From contig CATYSO010000007.1 of the NCBI GenBank assembly GCA_958412345.1, forward strand, positions 49,123-113,122: a stretch of DNA of 64,000 bases, read 5' to 3'. The notes under the pieces are model-generated. The model saw only the letters and a list, made by a program, of their open reading frames with translations. It had not been told where the DNA came from and did not search any database. Source of the DNA: an uncultured Collinsella sp. (lineage in GTDB: Bacteria > Actinomycetota > Coriobacteriia > Coriobacteriales > Coriobacteriaceae). Made by a program: the position numbers and the translations under genes. Below are positions 1 through 11,497 of the stretch, piece after piece (positions within the stretch are counted from its first letter, which is position 1; every line of letters begins with the position of its first letter).

Positions 1-1882
<1,882 letters not shown>

Positions 1883-1883
1883 G

Positions 1884-3314
1884 TTAGTTCTCCTCGGTCT
1901 CGGTCTCGGCGAAATTCCAGCCAGCCAGGCGGTCCTTCGCGGTATCAATGTCCAGGTAGTTCTCTTCGCCGTCCATGAGTCGCGTAAAGGCGGTAAAGAG
2001 ATAGTGGGCATCGGTGGGGCCGGGCGAAGCCTCGGGGTGGTACTGGACCGAGAAACACGGGGCGTCGAGCAGCTGGATGCCCTCGGCGGTGCCGTCGTTG
2101 AGGTTCACATGTGTCAGGCGAATGCGACCAAAGCGCTCGTTCATCACGACCGGCGCGACGCCGCGACGCACCCAGGCGCGCAGGTCGCCATCGGCCGCAT
2201 GCTCGGTTTCGCCGCCGGAAAGCTCCGGAATCAGTTTGCCCAGACTGGGGAACAGCAGGCCAAAGCCGTGGTTTTGCGCGGTGATCTCCACGCGACGGCT
2301 CACCAGATTCATAACCGGCTGGTTACCGCCACGGTGACCGAATTTAAGCTTTTCCATTTGGGCGCCGCAGGCCAAGCTGATCATCTGGTGACCCAGGCAA
2401 ATACCAAAGACCGGTACCTTGCCGATCAGCTGCTGCACCTGCTCGTAGGTCTCCACCACGGCATCGGGGTCGCCGGGGCCGTTGGACAAAAAGACGCCAT
2501 CAGGATTCATGTCGAGCACCTGCTGGGCGGGCGTATCCCACGGCACGACGGTGAGGTCGCAGCCGGCACGGACCAGGCCCTCCAGAATACCGCGCTTCAC
2601 ACCGCAGTCGTAGGCGACCACTTTGTGACGGGCAGGAGCGGCAGCCGCAAGCGCAAAGCCATGCGTGGCAGGCAGGTCGGCGGCCACAAACTCGTGAGGC
2701 GCGGGACAGCTCACGGTCTTGACCAGGTTCTCGCCCACCAGCGTGGGCGCTGCGTCCAGACGCTCGGCGAGCTCGTCGACGTCGAAGATCTCTGTCGAGA
2801 TAATGCCCATCTTGGAACCATTGTCGCGCAGATGGCGCACCAGAGCGCGGGTGTCGACACCCTCGATAGCGACGATGCCGTGAGCGCGCAGGTACTCCGG
2901 CACGCTGACGGCCGAGCGCCAGTTAGAAGGCGTGGCGCACATGTCGCGAACGATCATGCCGCGCATAGCCGGAGCGCTCGCAGGGCGCACGGCGTCGCCG
3001 GGGAAGGCCGACTGGACATCGGTCTCGTCGATACCGTAATTGCCGATCTGCGGATAGGTCATGGTTACAATTTGGCCGGCATAACTCGGGTCGGTCATGA
3101 CCTCAAAGTAGCCCTCAAGCGAGGTGTTGAAGCAGACTTCGCCGGTCGCGGTGCCCTCGGCGCCGCATGCACGTCCATAAAAAATGGTCCCATCCTCAAG
3201 ATACAGGATACAGGGACCGCAGGTGCCCTTGCTGGTTTTGGCCAGCATACGCTGGCAAAGCTCGCTGGGCGCGAAGGTGCGGGCGGCAGCGCCCGCGGTA
3301 TGGTTGTTCGCCAT
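1884..3314 (-). CDS. carA: Carbamoyl-phosphate synthase small subunit (glutamine amidotransferase)
   Basis: CarA hydrolyses glutamine and channels ammonia to CarB. The protein starts MANNHTAGAAARTF, has the N-terminal CPSase_sm domain (LYLEDGTIFYGRACGAEG) and a class I amidotransferase domain with the nucleophile in VFGICLGHQM and the catalytic His in VQYHPEASPGP. An upstream in-frame GTG at 3335 would add seven residues, but AAGGAG lies just 5' of the ATG at 3312-3314, so I chose that start. The gene is the first of a carA-carB pair. The acidic C-terminus (ETETEEN) looks like a short lineage-specific tail. Confidence 0.96.
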   Translation of the reverse strand: MANNHTAGAAARTFAPSELCQRMLAKTSKGTCGPCILYLEDGTIFYGRACGAEGTATGEVCFNTSLEGYFEVMTDPSYAGQIVTMTYPQIGNYGIDETDVQSAFPGDAVRPASAPAMRGMIVRDMCATPSNWRSAVSVPEYLRAHGIVAIEGVDTRALVRHLRDNGSKMGIISTEIFDVDELAERLDAAPTLVGENLVKTVSCPAPHEFVAADLPATHGFALAAAAPARHKVVAYDCGVKRGILEGLVRAGCDLTVVPWDTPAQQVLDMNPDGVFLSNGPGDPDAVVETYEQVQQLIGKVPVFGICLGHQMISLACGAQMEKLKFGHRGGNQPVMNLVSRRVEITAQNHGFGLLFPSLGKLIPELSGGETEHAADGDLRAWVRRGVAPVVMNERFGRIRLTHVNLNDGTAEGIQLLDAPCFSVQYHPEASPGPTDAHYLFTAFTRLMDGEENYLDIDTAKDRLAGWNFAETETEEN

Positions 3315-3480
3315 AATTCTCCTTCCCGGTCTCACAGGACCGGCTTAAAGGTGTGTAGTTAGGCCTCGCGGTATTGTAACCGCAAGCATGCCTCATGGCG
3401 TTAATTTCATCGAAATGTTTACGAAATGATAATTATGACTTTCTATGCATAATGATTTTTCTGGGACGGGGATTAAAAAT

Positions 3481-3512
3481 CATCCCGCGGGGCTTGTGGC
3501 TCACACGGGATG
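3481..3512 (-). terminator. Terminator after the 3521-4486 gene
   Basis: CATCCCG (3481-3487) pairs with CGGGATG (3506-3512). On the minus strand the stem is followed by ATTTTTAAT. It separates the unknown membrane protein gene from carAB. Confidence 0.7.
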
Positions 3513-3520
3513 ATGGCGTC

Positions 3521-4486
3521 TTATTTTTTCTTGTCCTGTTCCAGCAGATCGGACGGTGAACGATCGGGCTTGCCGCCGCGGAAAATCTCGCGGCCATGCA
3601 GACGATGCTCCAGGTCACGTTCGGCCTTTTCCTCGTCAATCTTGGTCTGGCTCACCACCGGGTCCTCGATCAGCGACGAAACCGAGTTCACCTGTTTTTG
3701 AATGCGCTCGGCAATGGTGTCGTCCATGCTTACGATGCGCATCTTCCAGTCGATACTCGTGGCGTTGGATGAGCTCTTGGTCCACACAAACGTCAAAATG
3801 GCGCTCTGATGACCCCGCGCGGGGAACATGCCAAAAAAGGAATCGTGCTGAATGTTGCTATCCTCGTCGATATAGGCGTGAACGTTATACACCACGCGGT
3901 CAATCTTGTCGTTGAGCAGGGCGTTGGTCGCAAGCGCCGCGGCCTGGATCTGCCCGTTGGACAGCAGCTCGAGCTCATTGGCAGACGACGTGTCCAACAC
4001 CGTCACCTCAACCGTGCCCGTGCGCTCATCGGCCTCGTCGACAGAAAAATCAAGCGGGAACTGCGTAAAGCCGTTGCCCCATTCGAGTCCACCCTTGAGC
4101 GCGGTCGAGACGGTATCCACCGAAACGCTCTCGGACAGGTTGGCGGTATTCAGACGGCGCATCACGCCGTAGCCGATCTGCATGCCCACGATCAGCACCA
4201 GAATACCGATGACCACGGCCATCGCGGTCTTCGTAATGGTATGGCTCACCTGCGAGCCCGAAGGATCGTCCTCGGACAGCGGGTCGATATGTTTTGCCTG
4301 GCTCGCGCGGTCCTCGCTGCGCAGCTGCGCTAGCGCCGCTTTGTCACCGCGCTTGGCCGCAGCCTCCTTCTCACGCATGCGCTCGGTTCGCTTTTTGGCA
4401 AGCGTGGGATCCAAGACACCGGATGCATCGATTTCGGAGAATAACTCCGTCACTTCTTCCGGAGTCAAAGGGTTCTTGTCAGCCAT
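3521..4486 (-). CDS. Unknown single-pass membrane protein
   Basis: A 321-residue protein I cannot assign to a family. Residues 1-80 are charged and probably helical (LAKKRTERMREKEAAAKRG). One transmembrane helix lies near residues 88-108 (MAVVIGILVLIVGMQIGYGV). The rest, about 200 residues, is probably an extracytoplasmic alpha/beta domain, and the C-terminus is very polar (LLEQDKKK). There are no cysteines or obvious catalytic motif. The start has AGGAAG five bases upstream. It follows the ABC exporter gene by only 19 bases and may be co-transcribed with it, so a role linked to export or the envelope is possible but is inference only. Confidence 0.85.
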   Translation of the reverse strand: MADKNPLTPEEVTELFSEIDASGVLDPTLAKKRTERMREKEAAAKRGDKAALAQLRSEDRASQAKHIDPLSEDDPSGSQVSHTITKTAMAVVIGILVLIVGMQIGYGVMRRLNTANLSESVSVDTVSTALKGGLEWGNGFTQFPLDFSVDEADERTGTVEVTVLDTSSANELELLSNGQIQAAALATNALLNDKIDRVVYNVHAYIDEDSNIQHDSFFGMFPARGHQSAILTFVWTKSSSNATSIDWKMRIVSMDDTIAERIQKQVNSVSSLIEDPVVSQTKIDEEKAERDLEHRLHGREIFRGGKPDRSPSDLLEQDKKK

Positions 4487-4505
4487 AAACTTCCTGTCAT
4501 ATCAA

Positions 4506-6278
4506 TCAGTCGAGCTCGTGCGCACGCGCACCTTCGAACTGCATTCGATAGTAACGGGCATAGGTGCCGCCACGGGCGAGAAGCTCCTCGTGCGTGCCAC
4601 GCTCCACAACGCGACCATGCTCAACGGTCGCAATCTCATCGGCATGCTTAATGGTCGAAAGACGATGGGCGATGATAATCGTGGTGCGGCCGCGTGCCAG
4701 CTCTTCGAGTGACTCCTGCACCGCCTCCTCGCTCTCGTTATCCAAAGCACTCGTCGCCTCGTCCAAAATCAGGATCTTGGGGTTCTTGAGAAACACACGC
4801 GCAATGGCAACGCGCTGCTTTTGGCCGCCCGAAAGACGGCTGCCGCGCTCGCCCACCACGGTGTCGTAGCCCTGCGGCAGCGACTCGATAAAAGTGTCGA
4901 TGTTGGCGCGGCGAGCTGCCTCGGCGATCTCTTCTGCCGTAGCGCCCGGCTTGCCGTAGGCGATGTTCTCGCCGATTGTTCCGTCAAACAGGTAGACATC
5001 CTGCTGCACCAGGCCGATGGCGCGGCGCAGGCTCTGCTGCGTCACATCGCGCACGTCCTGGCCGTCGATGCTAATGGATCCGGCAGCCACGTCATAAAAG
5101 CGCGGCAGCAGCGAACAGGTCGTGGACTTGCCACCGCCCGAAGGGCCAACCAAAGCGATGGTCTGCCCGGGCTTGATGGACAGATTCATATGGTCGATAA
5201 CGGGACGCTCTTCGGCATCACCCTCGCCCAGCTCAACGTCCTCGTAGTTAAAGCACACGTCGTGATAATCCACGGCGCCGGCAGTCACCTGCAGATCCGT
5301 GGCGCCCGGCTTGTCCTGGATATCCGGCGCGGTCGAGAGCACCTCGTCCATACGCTTAAAGCCGGCGATAGCCTTCTGATACGTTTCGGCCGAATTGACG
5401 AGTGTCTCGAGCGGCGTGCAGAACAGCGAAATATAGAGTGCAAAGGTCGCCATATCGACCGCCTGCAGCTGTCCCTGGGCGACCAGCCAGCCGCCCAGCA
5501 GTACCACGATCACATAGAGCACACCCGAGAGCAGGCCATACGTCGCAGTATAGACGCCCATGGCGTGATACATGTTCTCCTTGGACGAAAGATAGCGATT
5601 GTTGGAGGCGCGGAACTTGAAGCGTTCGGTCTCCTCATTGGCAAAGCTCTTGACCACGCGCATACCCGCCAGCGAATCCTGCAGCTGCGCATTGATGCCG
5701 CTGATCTTTTTGCGGTTGTCGCTAAAGACCTCGCGCATGCGCATGTTCTGCCAAAACATGATGACCGCAAACGCCGCCGTCACCACGGCCATAGCGAGCG
5801 CCAGCACCGGGGCGATGGTAAAGAGGATCACAAACGAGCCGATAATCTCGATGCCGCAGATGATGATCCACTCGGGCACGTGGTGTGCCGCCTCGCAGAT
5901 ATCGAACAGGTCGTTGACCACGCGGCTCATCATATCGCCCGAGCTGTTGCGGTCAAAGTACGCAAAGCTAAAGCGCTCATACTGGTCAAACAGGTCCTCG
6001 CGCATTTTGGACTCCATACGCGCGCCCATCACGTGACCCCAATAGCTCACAAAATAGCGGCAGGCGCAGCGGACGGCATACATCAGCACCAAGCCCACCG
6101 CAATCATGCCGAGCGCCTGCATAATGGCAGCCTGACCCTGAGTAAACAGCCCACCGGTCAAATTGCGCAGGATAATGGGGAACGCCAGGTCAATGGCGGC
6201 AAGCACCAGAGCACAAACAGTATCAGCAACAAAAAGCCCCATCTGGGGCTCGTAATACGAAAGAAACCTCTTAAACAT
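4506..6278 (-). CDS. ABC exporter half-transporter (MsbA/multidrug type)
   Basis: A 590-residue ATP-driven exporter with its membrane and nucleotide-binding domains fused; it probably works as a dimer. Hydrophobic helices fill residues 15-300. The ATPase domain shows Walker A GPSGGGKST near residue 378, the Q-loop at GLVQQDVYLF, signature LSGGQ at 482-486, Walker B ILILDE near 502 and the switch His in IIAHRLSTIKHADEI. The substrate cannot be told from sequence; lipid or drug export is usual for the family. Start supported by GAGGA before the ATG. A strong hairpin at 6309-6348 isolates it from the Nudix gene upstream. Confidence 0.93.
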   Translation of the reverse strand: MFKRFLSYYEPQMGLFVADTVCALVLAAIDLAFPIILRNLTGGLFTQGQAAIMQALGMIAVGLVLMYAVRCACRYFVSYWGHVMGARMESKMREDLFDQYERFSFAYFDRNSSGDMMSRVVNDLFDICEAAHHVPEWIIICGIEIIGSFVILFTIAPVLALAMAVVTAAFAVIMFWQNMRMREVFSDNRKKISGINAQLQDSLAGMRVVKSFANEETERFKFRASNNRYLSSKENMYHAMGVYTATYGLLSGVLYVIVVLLGGWLVAQGQLQAVDMATFALYISLFCTPLETLVNSAETYQKAIAGFKRMDEVLSTAPDIQDKPGATDLQVTAGAVDYHDVCFNYEDVELGEGDAEERPVIDHMNLSIKPGQTIALVGPSGGGKSTTCSLLPRFYDVAAGSISIDGQDVRDVTQQSLRRAIGLVQQDVYLFDGTIGENIAYGKPGATAEEIAEAARRANIDTFIESLPQGYDTVVGERGSRLSGGQKQRVAIARVFLKNPKILILDEATSALDNESEEAVQESLEELARGRTTIIIAHRLSTIKHADEIATVEHGRVVERGTHEELLARGGTYARYYRMQFEGARAHELD

Positions 6279-6308
6279 GCAGTCCTCGGAGATAAAACAA
6301 TAACGTAA

Positions 6309-6348
6309 GACCCTGGGGCAAATAATCAGTAGTGTTTGCCCCAGGGTC
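6309..6348 (-). terminator. Terminator after the Nudix hydrolase gene
   Basis: A perfect 14-bp stem, GACCCTGGGGCAAA (6309-6322) with TTTGCCCCAGGGTC (6335-6348), ten bases past the Nudix stop. The following minus-strand tract (TTACGTTATT) is only moderately T-rich. Confidence 0.7.
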
Positions 6349-6358
6349 GCCCTCGCTT

Positions 6359-7063
6359 TTAAAGCTCAGTTCCGCCCAGCCTGTGTGCGATGCTGTCACA
6401 GGCCAAGGCGCCTACGACGGTCTTGGCGTCTTCGATCTTGCCGTCGAGCACGGCGTCGATCAGCTCGTGCAGCGGCACGAGGTCCACGTTGACGAACTCG
6501 TCGTCATCGGGGTTGGGCGCGTCGAACTCGAGCTTCGTAGCCAAGTAGATGTGAATGATCTCGTCGCAGAAGCCGCAGGTCGTGACAATCGATGTCAAAA
6601 AGCGAATGCGGCCGGCCCTAAAGCCCGTCTCCTCGTGCAGTTCACGCTTGGCGCAATCGAGCGGATCCTCGCCCGGATCGAGCTTACCGGCGGGAATCTC
6701 GACCGTCACGCGGTCGATGGCGGTGCGGTACTGACGCACCAGTACGATCTTGCCGCTCTCGGTCAGCGCCACAACGGCCGCCGCGCCCGGATGGCGAATG
6801 ATGTCGCGGGCGCTGCGGTGACCGTTGGGCAGCTCAACCTCAAGACGGTGGACGTCGAGGATCTTGCCCTTCCAGGCGCACTCCTCCGAAAGAATCTTCT
6901 CGTGCAGCTCGGCATCGTGCGGGTCGTCATCGCCCAGCACCAGCATCGGCTCGTCGACAACCTCGCCACCCGGCTCGCCCTCGGCGTGTCCGTACGCGCG
7001 GCCATCTTCCTCGACGATCTGCGCGTCCACGAGTTCTTCGTTCTTCTCGTCCATCCGTCTCAT
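6359..7063 (-). CDS. Nudix hydrolase, ADP-ribose pyrophosphatase-like
   Basis: A Nudix enzyme that would cleave a nucleoside diphosphate linked to another moiety. The complete Nudix box G-x5-E-x7-RE-L-x-EE-x-G is seen as GKLDPGEDPLDCAKRELHEE followed by TGF, near residues 126-148. The VRQYRTAIDRVTVEIPAG stretch before it is typical of ADP-ribose pyrophosphatases. The first 55 residues are acidic and unusual for the family. Two starts are possible, ATG at 7063 or ATG at 7054; GAGAGGG is better spaced for the second. It lies 12 bases after purD and is probably in the purA-purD transcription unit. Confidence 0.9.
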   Translation of the reverse strand: MRRMDEKNEELVDAQIVEEDGRAYGHAEGEPGGEVVDEPMLVLGDDDPHDAELHEKILSEECAWKGKILDVHRLEVELPNGHRSARDIIRHPGAAAVVALTESGKIVLVRQYRTAIDRVTVEIPAGKLDPGEDPLDCAKRELHEETGFRAGRIRFLTSIVTTCGFCDEIIHIYLATKLEFDAPNPDDDEFVNVDLVPLHELIDAVLDGKIEDAKTVVGALACDSIAHRLGGTEL

Positions 7064-7075
7064 CCCTCTCGGACT

Positions 7076-8380
7076 TTAGGCATCCCAGGCGTCGCGGCCA
7101 CGCAGCGCGCGCAGACCGATGTCATGACGCAGGGTCTTGCCCTCAAAATCAATCTTCTCGCAGGCCTCGTAGGCAAGGTTGCGAGCGTTCTCGAACGTGT
7201 CACCCAGAGCGGTCACGGCAAGCACGCGGCCACCGTTGGTCACAAGCTGACCGTCCACCACAGCGGTGCCGGCATGGTACACGGTTACGTTCTCCATAGC
7301 CTCGGCGTCGGCGATACCGGTGATGACCTTGCCCTTCTCGTAGCTGCCGGGGTAGCCAGCGCTCGTCAGGACAACCGCCACGGCCCACTCGTCACGCCAA
7401 TCGAGCTCAATCTGATCGAGCTCGCAGTTGGCGCAGGCCAGCATGACCTCGACCAGATCGTTCTTAAGACGCGGCAGCACGACCTGCGTCTCGGGATCGC
7501 CAAAGCGGGCGTTGAACTCCAGCACCTTGGGGCCGGCGGGGGTGAGCATAAAGCCGCCGTACAGGCAGCCGCGGTAGTCGATGCCCTCGGCAGCAAGCTC
7601 GGCCACGGTCTGCTCCATGACCGCCACCATGGTGGCGTGCTCCTCGTCGGTCACGATGGGCACCGGACTGTAGACGCCCATACCGCCGGTGTTGGGACCT
7701 TTGTCGCCCTCGAGCGCACGCTTGTGGTCCTGCGAGGTGGCCATGGGGCGCACGGTCTTGCCGTCGGTAAAGGCCAGCAGCGAACACTCGGGGCCAACGA
7801 GCATCTCCTCAATGACCACGGTGTTGCCGGCATCACCGAAGGTACCGCCAAAGCACTCACGCACGGCCTCTTCGGCCTGCTCGAGCTCAGTCGCCACGAT
7901 AACGCCCTTGCCTGCGGCCAGGCCGTCAGCCTTCACGACCAGCGGGGCACCCTGCTCGCGCACATAGGCAAGAGCCGAAGCCTCGTCAGTAAACGAGCCG
8001 TAGGCGGCCGTCGGAATGCCGGCGCGCTCCATGAGCTGCTTGGAGAATAGCTTGGAGCCCTCCATCTGAGCGCCCTCGGCACCCGGGCCAAAGCAGGGAA
8101 TACCCGCCGCGCGCACGGCATCGGCTACGCCCGCCACGAGCGGAGCCTCGGGGCCAATCACCACGAGCCCGCATCCGTGGCTCTGGGCAAACGCCGCCAC
8201 GGCCGCAGGATCGCAATCGTCGAGAACCACGTTCTCGCCACAGCTCGCGGTGCCGCCGTTCCCCGGCGCAATGTAGAGCTTGCCGGCGCGCGGTGATGCT
8301 GCGAGCTTTGCTGCCAGAGCATGCTCACGGCCGCCGCTGCCCAACAACAGGATGTCGATGGTTTGAGTGTCCGCCTTCAA
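7076..8380 (-). CDS. purD: Phosphoribosylamine-glycine ligase
   Basis: PurD joins phosphoribosylamine to glycine with ATP, the second step of purine synthesis. The N-terminus IDILLLGSGGREHALA, the VKADGLAAGKGV loop and the ATP-grasp signature EFNARFGDPETQVVLPRL are all present. I set the start at a TTG (8378-8380), giving 434 residues, since AGGAGG lies five bases before it and the family motif begins about ten residues later; the longer open frame to 8551 runs through the purA-purD gap. It is followed by the Nudix gene and preceded by purA. Confidence 0.94.
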   Translation of the reverse strand: MKADTQTIDILLLGSGGREHALAAKLAASPRAGKLYIAPGNGGTASCGENVVLDDCDPAAVAAFAQSHGCGLVVIGPEAPLVAGVADAVRAAGIPCFGPGAEGAQMEGSKLFSKQLMERAGIPTAAYGSFTDEASALAYVREQGAPLVVKADGLAAGKGVIVATELEQAEEAVRECFGGTFGDAGNTVVIEEMLVGPECSLLAFTDGKTVRPMATSQDHKRALEGDKGPNTGGMGVYSPVPIVTDEEHATMVAVMEQTVAELAAEGIDYRGCLYGGFMLTPAGPKVLEFNARFGDPETQVVLPRLKNDLVEVMLACANCELDQIELDWRDEWAVAVVLTSAGYPGSYEKGKVITGIADAEAMENVTVYHAGTAVVDGQLVTNGGRVLAVTALGDTFENARNLAYEACEKIDFEGKTLRHDIGLRALRGRDAWDA

Positions 8381-8437
8381 GGGTGCCTCCTCTATGGATG
8401 AACGGCCCGCCAACCATGCGGACCCATTACAAAGCAA

Positions 8438-8479
8438 ATATACCCCTCGGCCGCCCGCTTGGGCTGCAAAGGGGTATAT
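8438..8479 (-). terminator. Hairpin between purA and purD
   Basis: ATATACCCCT (8438-8447) pairs with AGGGGTATAT (8470-8479). On the minus strand it is followed by TTTGCTTTGT. It could end purA transcripts or act as a partial terminator or processing site before purD. Confidence 0.5.
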
Positions 8480-8501
8480 CGCAATAACCGAATAGTGCCG
8501 A

Positions 8502-9788
8502 TTACTTCCAGAATCGGTTGATGATCTGCTCGCGATCGGCGCCGACGCCAATGAACGTCACGCGGGTGTGTGCCAGATCCTCGATAAACGCCACGTAGTC
8601 CTGAGCCTCCTGCGGCAGCTCGTCAAAGCTGCGGCAACCGGTGATATCGCACTTCCAGCCCGGGAGCTCCTCGTAGATGGGCTTGGCATGCTCAAAGCGC
8701 ACCTGATGCTCGGGCACGCTCGTGTAGCGCTCGCCGTCGACGTCGTAGGCAACGCACACCTTGATGGTGTCGAAGGCCGAAAGCACGTCGAGCTTGGTCA
8801 GGGCGATATCGGTGAGGCCGTTGACGCGCGAGGCGTAGTTGGCGATGGGGCCGTCGAACCAACCGCAGCGACGACGGCGACCGGTGGTCACGCCGTACTC
8901 ATAGCCCTCCTCGGTCAGCGTGTGGCCGGCCTCGGACTCGTAGGAAAGCTCGGTGGGCATGGGGCCCGAACCGACGCGGGTGATATAGGCCTTCATGACG
9001 CCCAGCACGCGGTCGACGTTCTTCATACCGACGCCGGAGCCGGTGATGGCGCCGCCGGCGGTGCAGTTGGAGGACGTCACATACGGATAGGTACCGTGGT
9101 CGATGTCGAGCAGCGTCGCCTGGGCTCCCTCGAACAGCAGGTCCTTGCCCTCGTCGATCATGTTGTTGAGCAGCAGGCTCGTCTCGGTGATGTAGGGGCG
9201 CAGGCGCTCGGCCATGGGAAGGTACTCATCGCAGATCTGGTCCACGGTGTAGGTGGGCAGGTTGTAGATGAGCTCGAGCTCGGGGTTCACACGAGCAAGA
9301 GCGGTCTCCAGCTTGTCGCGGAAGAGCTCCTCGTCCAGCATGTCCTGCATGCGCAGGCCGATGCGGGCCATCTTGTCCTGGTAGCACGGGCCGATGCCGC
9401 GCTTGGTGGTGCCGATATTCTTCTTGCCGAGCTTCTGCTCAAAAGCGCCATCCAGATCGATGTGGTACGGCATGATGACGTGCGCGTTGCCACTGATCTT
9501 GAGGTTCTTGGTGGTGATGCCGTCGGCCTCGAACATATCGATCTCCTCAAGGACAACCTTGGGGTTGACGACGCAGCCGTTACCGATCACCGACACGTGG
9601 TCGGAATACATGATGCCGGAAGGCACCTGGTGCAGGCCGTACTTCTTGCCGTTGACGACGATGGTATGGCCGGCGTTGTTGCCGCCCGAATAGCGCACGA
9701 CGGCATCGAAGTCGCCGGCGACCAAGTCGCAGATCTTACCCTTGCCCTCATCGCCCCACTGGGCACCGACCAAAACGGTTGACGGCAT
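8502..9788 (-). CDS. purA: Adenylosuccinate synthetase
   Basis: PurA makes adenylosuccinate from IMP, aspartate and GTP, committing IMP to AMP. The P-loop region VGAQWGDEGKGKICDLVAGD starts at residue 5, and the family motifs GNNAGHTIV and GTTKRGIGP are clear. Length is 428 residues, usual for the family. The ATG at 9786-9788 has AAGGAG five bases upstream; a GTG two codons earlier overlaps the ribosome site and is unlikely. purB (52.3 kb) and purC (60.5 kb), also in this window, lie far away, so the purine genes are scattered. Confidence 0.96.
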   Translation of the reverse strand: MPSTVLVGAQWGDEGKGKICDLVAGDFDAVVRYSGGNNAGHTIVVNGKKYGLHQVPSGIMYSDHVSVIGNGCVVNPKVVLEEIDMFEADGITTKNLKISGNAHVIMPYHIDLDGAFEQKLGKKNIGTTKRGIGPCYQDKMARIGLRMQDMLDEELFRDKLETALARVNPELELIYNLPTYTVDQICDEYLPMAERLRPYITETSLLLNNMIDEGKDLLFEGAQATLLDIDHGTYPYVTSSNCTAGGAITGSGVGMKNVDRVLGVMKAYITRVGSGPMPTELSYESEAGHTLTEEGYEYGVTTGRRRRCGWFDGPIANYASRVNGLTDIALTKLDVLSAFDTIKVCVAYDVDGERYTSVPEHQVRFEHAKPIYEELPGWKCDITGCRSFDELPQEAQDYVAFIEDLAHTRVTFIGVGADREQIINRFWK

Positions 9789-9881
9789 GTTCACTCCTTA
9801 CATACATGGACTGTCTGCACGCCGCAATGGCGGGCAGAAGCACAAAACATTCCCAGTATACCCGTGCAACGGGCGCCTGTC

Positions 9882-11273
9882 CTACTCCTCGGTATGCGCC
9901 CCATCAAGCTCATAGAACTTGGTGGATGCCGGCAGGAACATCAGGTCGACGTCACCGATCGGGCCCGAACGGTTCTTGGCCACGACGATACGCGTGACGC
10001 CCTCGTCGGGACGATCGTCGCGCGAGGCCTCGGCCTCGTCGGCGGAGCGGTCCAGGAACATAACGATGTCGGCGTCTTGCTCGATGGAGCCCGATTCACG
10101 CAGGTCGGACAGCTGTGGGCGCTTGCCGGCACGGGATTCGACCTGACGCGAAAGCTGCGACAGCGCGATCAGCGGGATCTTGAGCTCCTTGGCCATGATC
10201 TTCATACCACGCGACATCTCCGAGACCTCGACGGTACGGCTCTCGGAGCGGCGTCCCGGCGGAGGACTCACCAGCTGCAGGTAGTCCAGGATGATGATGG
10301 CCTTCTCCTTGTTATGGAGCATGCGGCGGCTCTTGGCGCGAATCTCGGTCACCGTGGTGCCGGGCGTATCGTCGATCAGAATATCGAGCTTGGACAAGGT
10401 CTGCGTTGCCTCGTTGATGTTGGCCCACTGCTCGGGGCTAATGCGGCCCATGCGGAAGTCGCTGATCGAGATCATGGCATAGGCGCAAATCAGGCGCTGG
10501 GCAATTTCCTTGCCCGACATCTCCAGCGAGAAGAAGCCGACGGTATAGCCGGCCGCCGCGGCGTTGAGCGCCAGGTTCAGGGCGAACGACGTCTTACCCA
10601 CGGCAGGACGGGCGCCGATGATGATGAGCTGGCCCTCGCGGAAGCCCATGAGCATACGGTCGAGCGACGGGAAGCCCGTGGGCACGCCCGCGGCCTGGCC
10701 ACCAGCCTGGCACACTTCCTCGGCCTCGTTATAGGCCTCGACCATAAACTCGGTCAGCGTCTTGTAGCTCGACTTGACCTCGCGCGCCGTGACCTTGAGC
10801 AGCTTGCTCTCGGCCAGCTCCACGACTTCCTTGGTGTCGGTGGGGGCGTTATAGGCCAGTGCGTTGATCTCGTTGGTGGCGCCGATCAGCTCGCGCAGCA
10901 TCGAGTCGCGGCGCACGATGGCGGCATGGTGCTGCCAGTTGACGAGCGACAGAGTCTGGCCCATCAGCTCCAAAATGTAGGCCTCGCCGCCCACGGCATC
11001 GAGCTTGTTGATGCTTCGCAGGTAATCGATCAACGAGATGGAGTCGATGGGAATGCGACTGTTGTACATGTCGACCATCGCGGTGTAGATGGTCTTGTGA
11101 ATGGGTCGGTAGAAGTCATCGGGCTGCAGCTCGACCTGGGCCTCTTCGACCACCTCGGGCGATAGCAGCATAGCGGCCAGTACATTGGCCTCTGCATCTT
11201 GGTTTTGGGGAAGACCCAATTTTGAGCCACGGTCCTCAACCGTCAGCCCGGTCTCCCTATCGTCATATGCCAT
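9882..11273 (-). CDS. dnaB: Replicative DNA helicase
   Basis: DnaB unwinds DNA ahead of the replisome as a hexamer. The N-terminal DnaB domain starts at LPQNQDAEANVLAAMLLSPE; the RecA-like domain has Walker A GARPAVGKTSFALN, Walker B IILDYLQLV and the LRESGSIEQDADIVMFL motif. Length 463. The ATG at 11271-11273 has AGGA upstream and begins MAYDDRETG; two earlier in-frame ATGs overlap that site. No intein is seen. No dnaC-type loader is nearby, but a DciA homologue is encoded at 25.5-26.1 kb. Confidence 0.96.
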   Translation of the reverse strand: MAYDDRETGLTVEDRGSKLGLPQNQDAEANVLAAMLLSPEVVEEAQVELQPDDFYRPIHKTIYTAMVDMYNSRIPIDSISLIDYLRSINKLDAVGGEAYILELMGQTLSLVNWQHHAAIVRRDSMLRELIGATNEINALAYNAPTDTKEVVELAESKLLKVTAREVKSSYKTLTEFMVEAYNEAEEVCQAGGQAAGVPTGFPSLDRMLMGFREGQLIIIGARPAVGKTSFALNLALNAAAAGYTVGFFSLEMSGKEIAQRLICAYAMISISDFRMGRISPEQWANINEATQTLSKLDILIDDTPGTTVTEIRAKSRRMLHNKEKAIIILDYLQLVSPPPGRRSESRTVEVSEMSRGMKIMAKELKIPLIALSQLSRQVESRAGKRPQLSDLRESGSIEQDADIVMFLDRSADEAEASRDDRPDEGVTRIVVAKNRSGPIGDVDLMFLPASTKFYELDGAHTEE

Positions 11274-11435
11274 GAGCATCCTCATTCATATCGCTTGCGA
11301 GCATCCATAGTATCAGCCGCGGCTTTAAAACAAACCGCATGCCGACAATCATCACCGAACGAAACGGATGAACGGTCCCACAAATAGACCTCGTCGCACC
11401 GTCTTCCATGGCACCTGCAGAGCGCTAAAAAGCAA

Positions 11436-11465
11436 AAGGGCGCCCTGGTCTCCCAGAGCGCCCTT
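11436..11465 (-). terminator. Terminator after rplI
   Basis: AAGGGCGC (11436-11443) pairs with GCGCCCTT (11458-11465). On the minus strand it is followed by TTGCTTTTTAG. It separates the rpsF-ssb-rpsR-rplI unit from dnaB. Confidence 0.8.
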
Positions 11466-11497
11466 CTTAGAACAAGATTGTTGCGTTGCAGCAAATG

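Noticed and set aside
3315..3480. PyrR attenuator upstream of carA
   Set aside because: No paired anti-terminator/terminator structure or PyrR-binding loop could be recognised.
8381..8501. Purine riboswitch before purD
   Set aside because: The hairpin lacks the three-way junction and conserved core of purine riboswitches.
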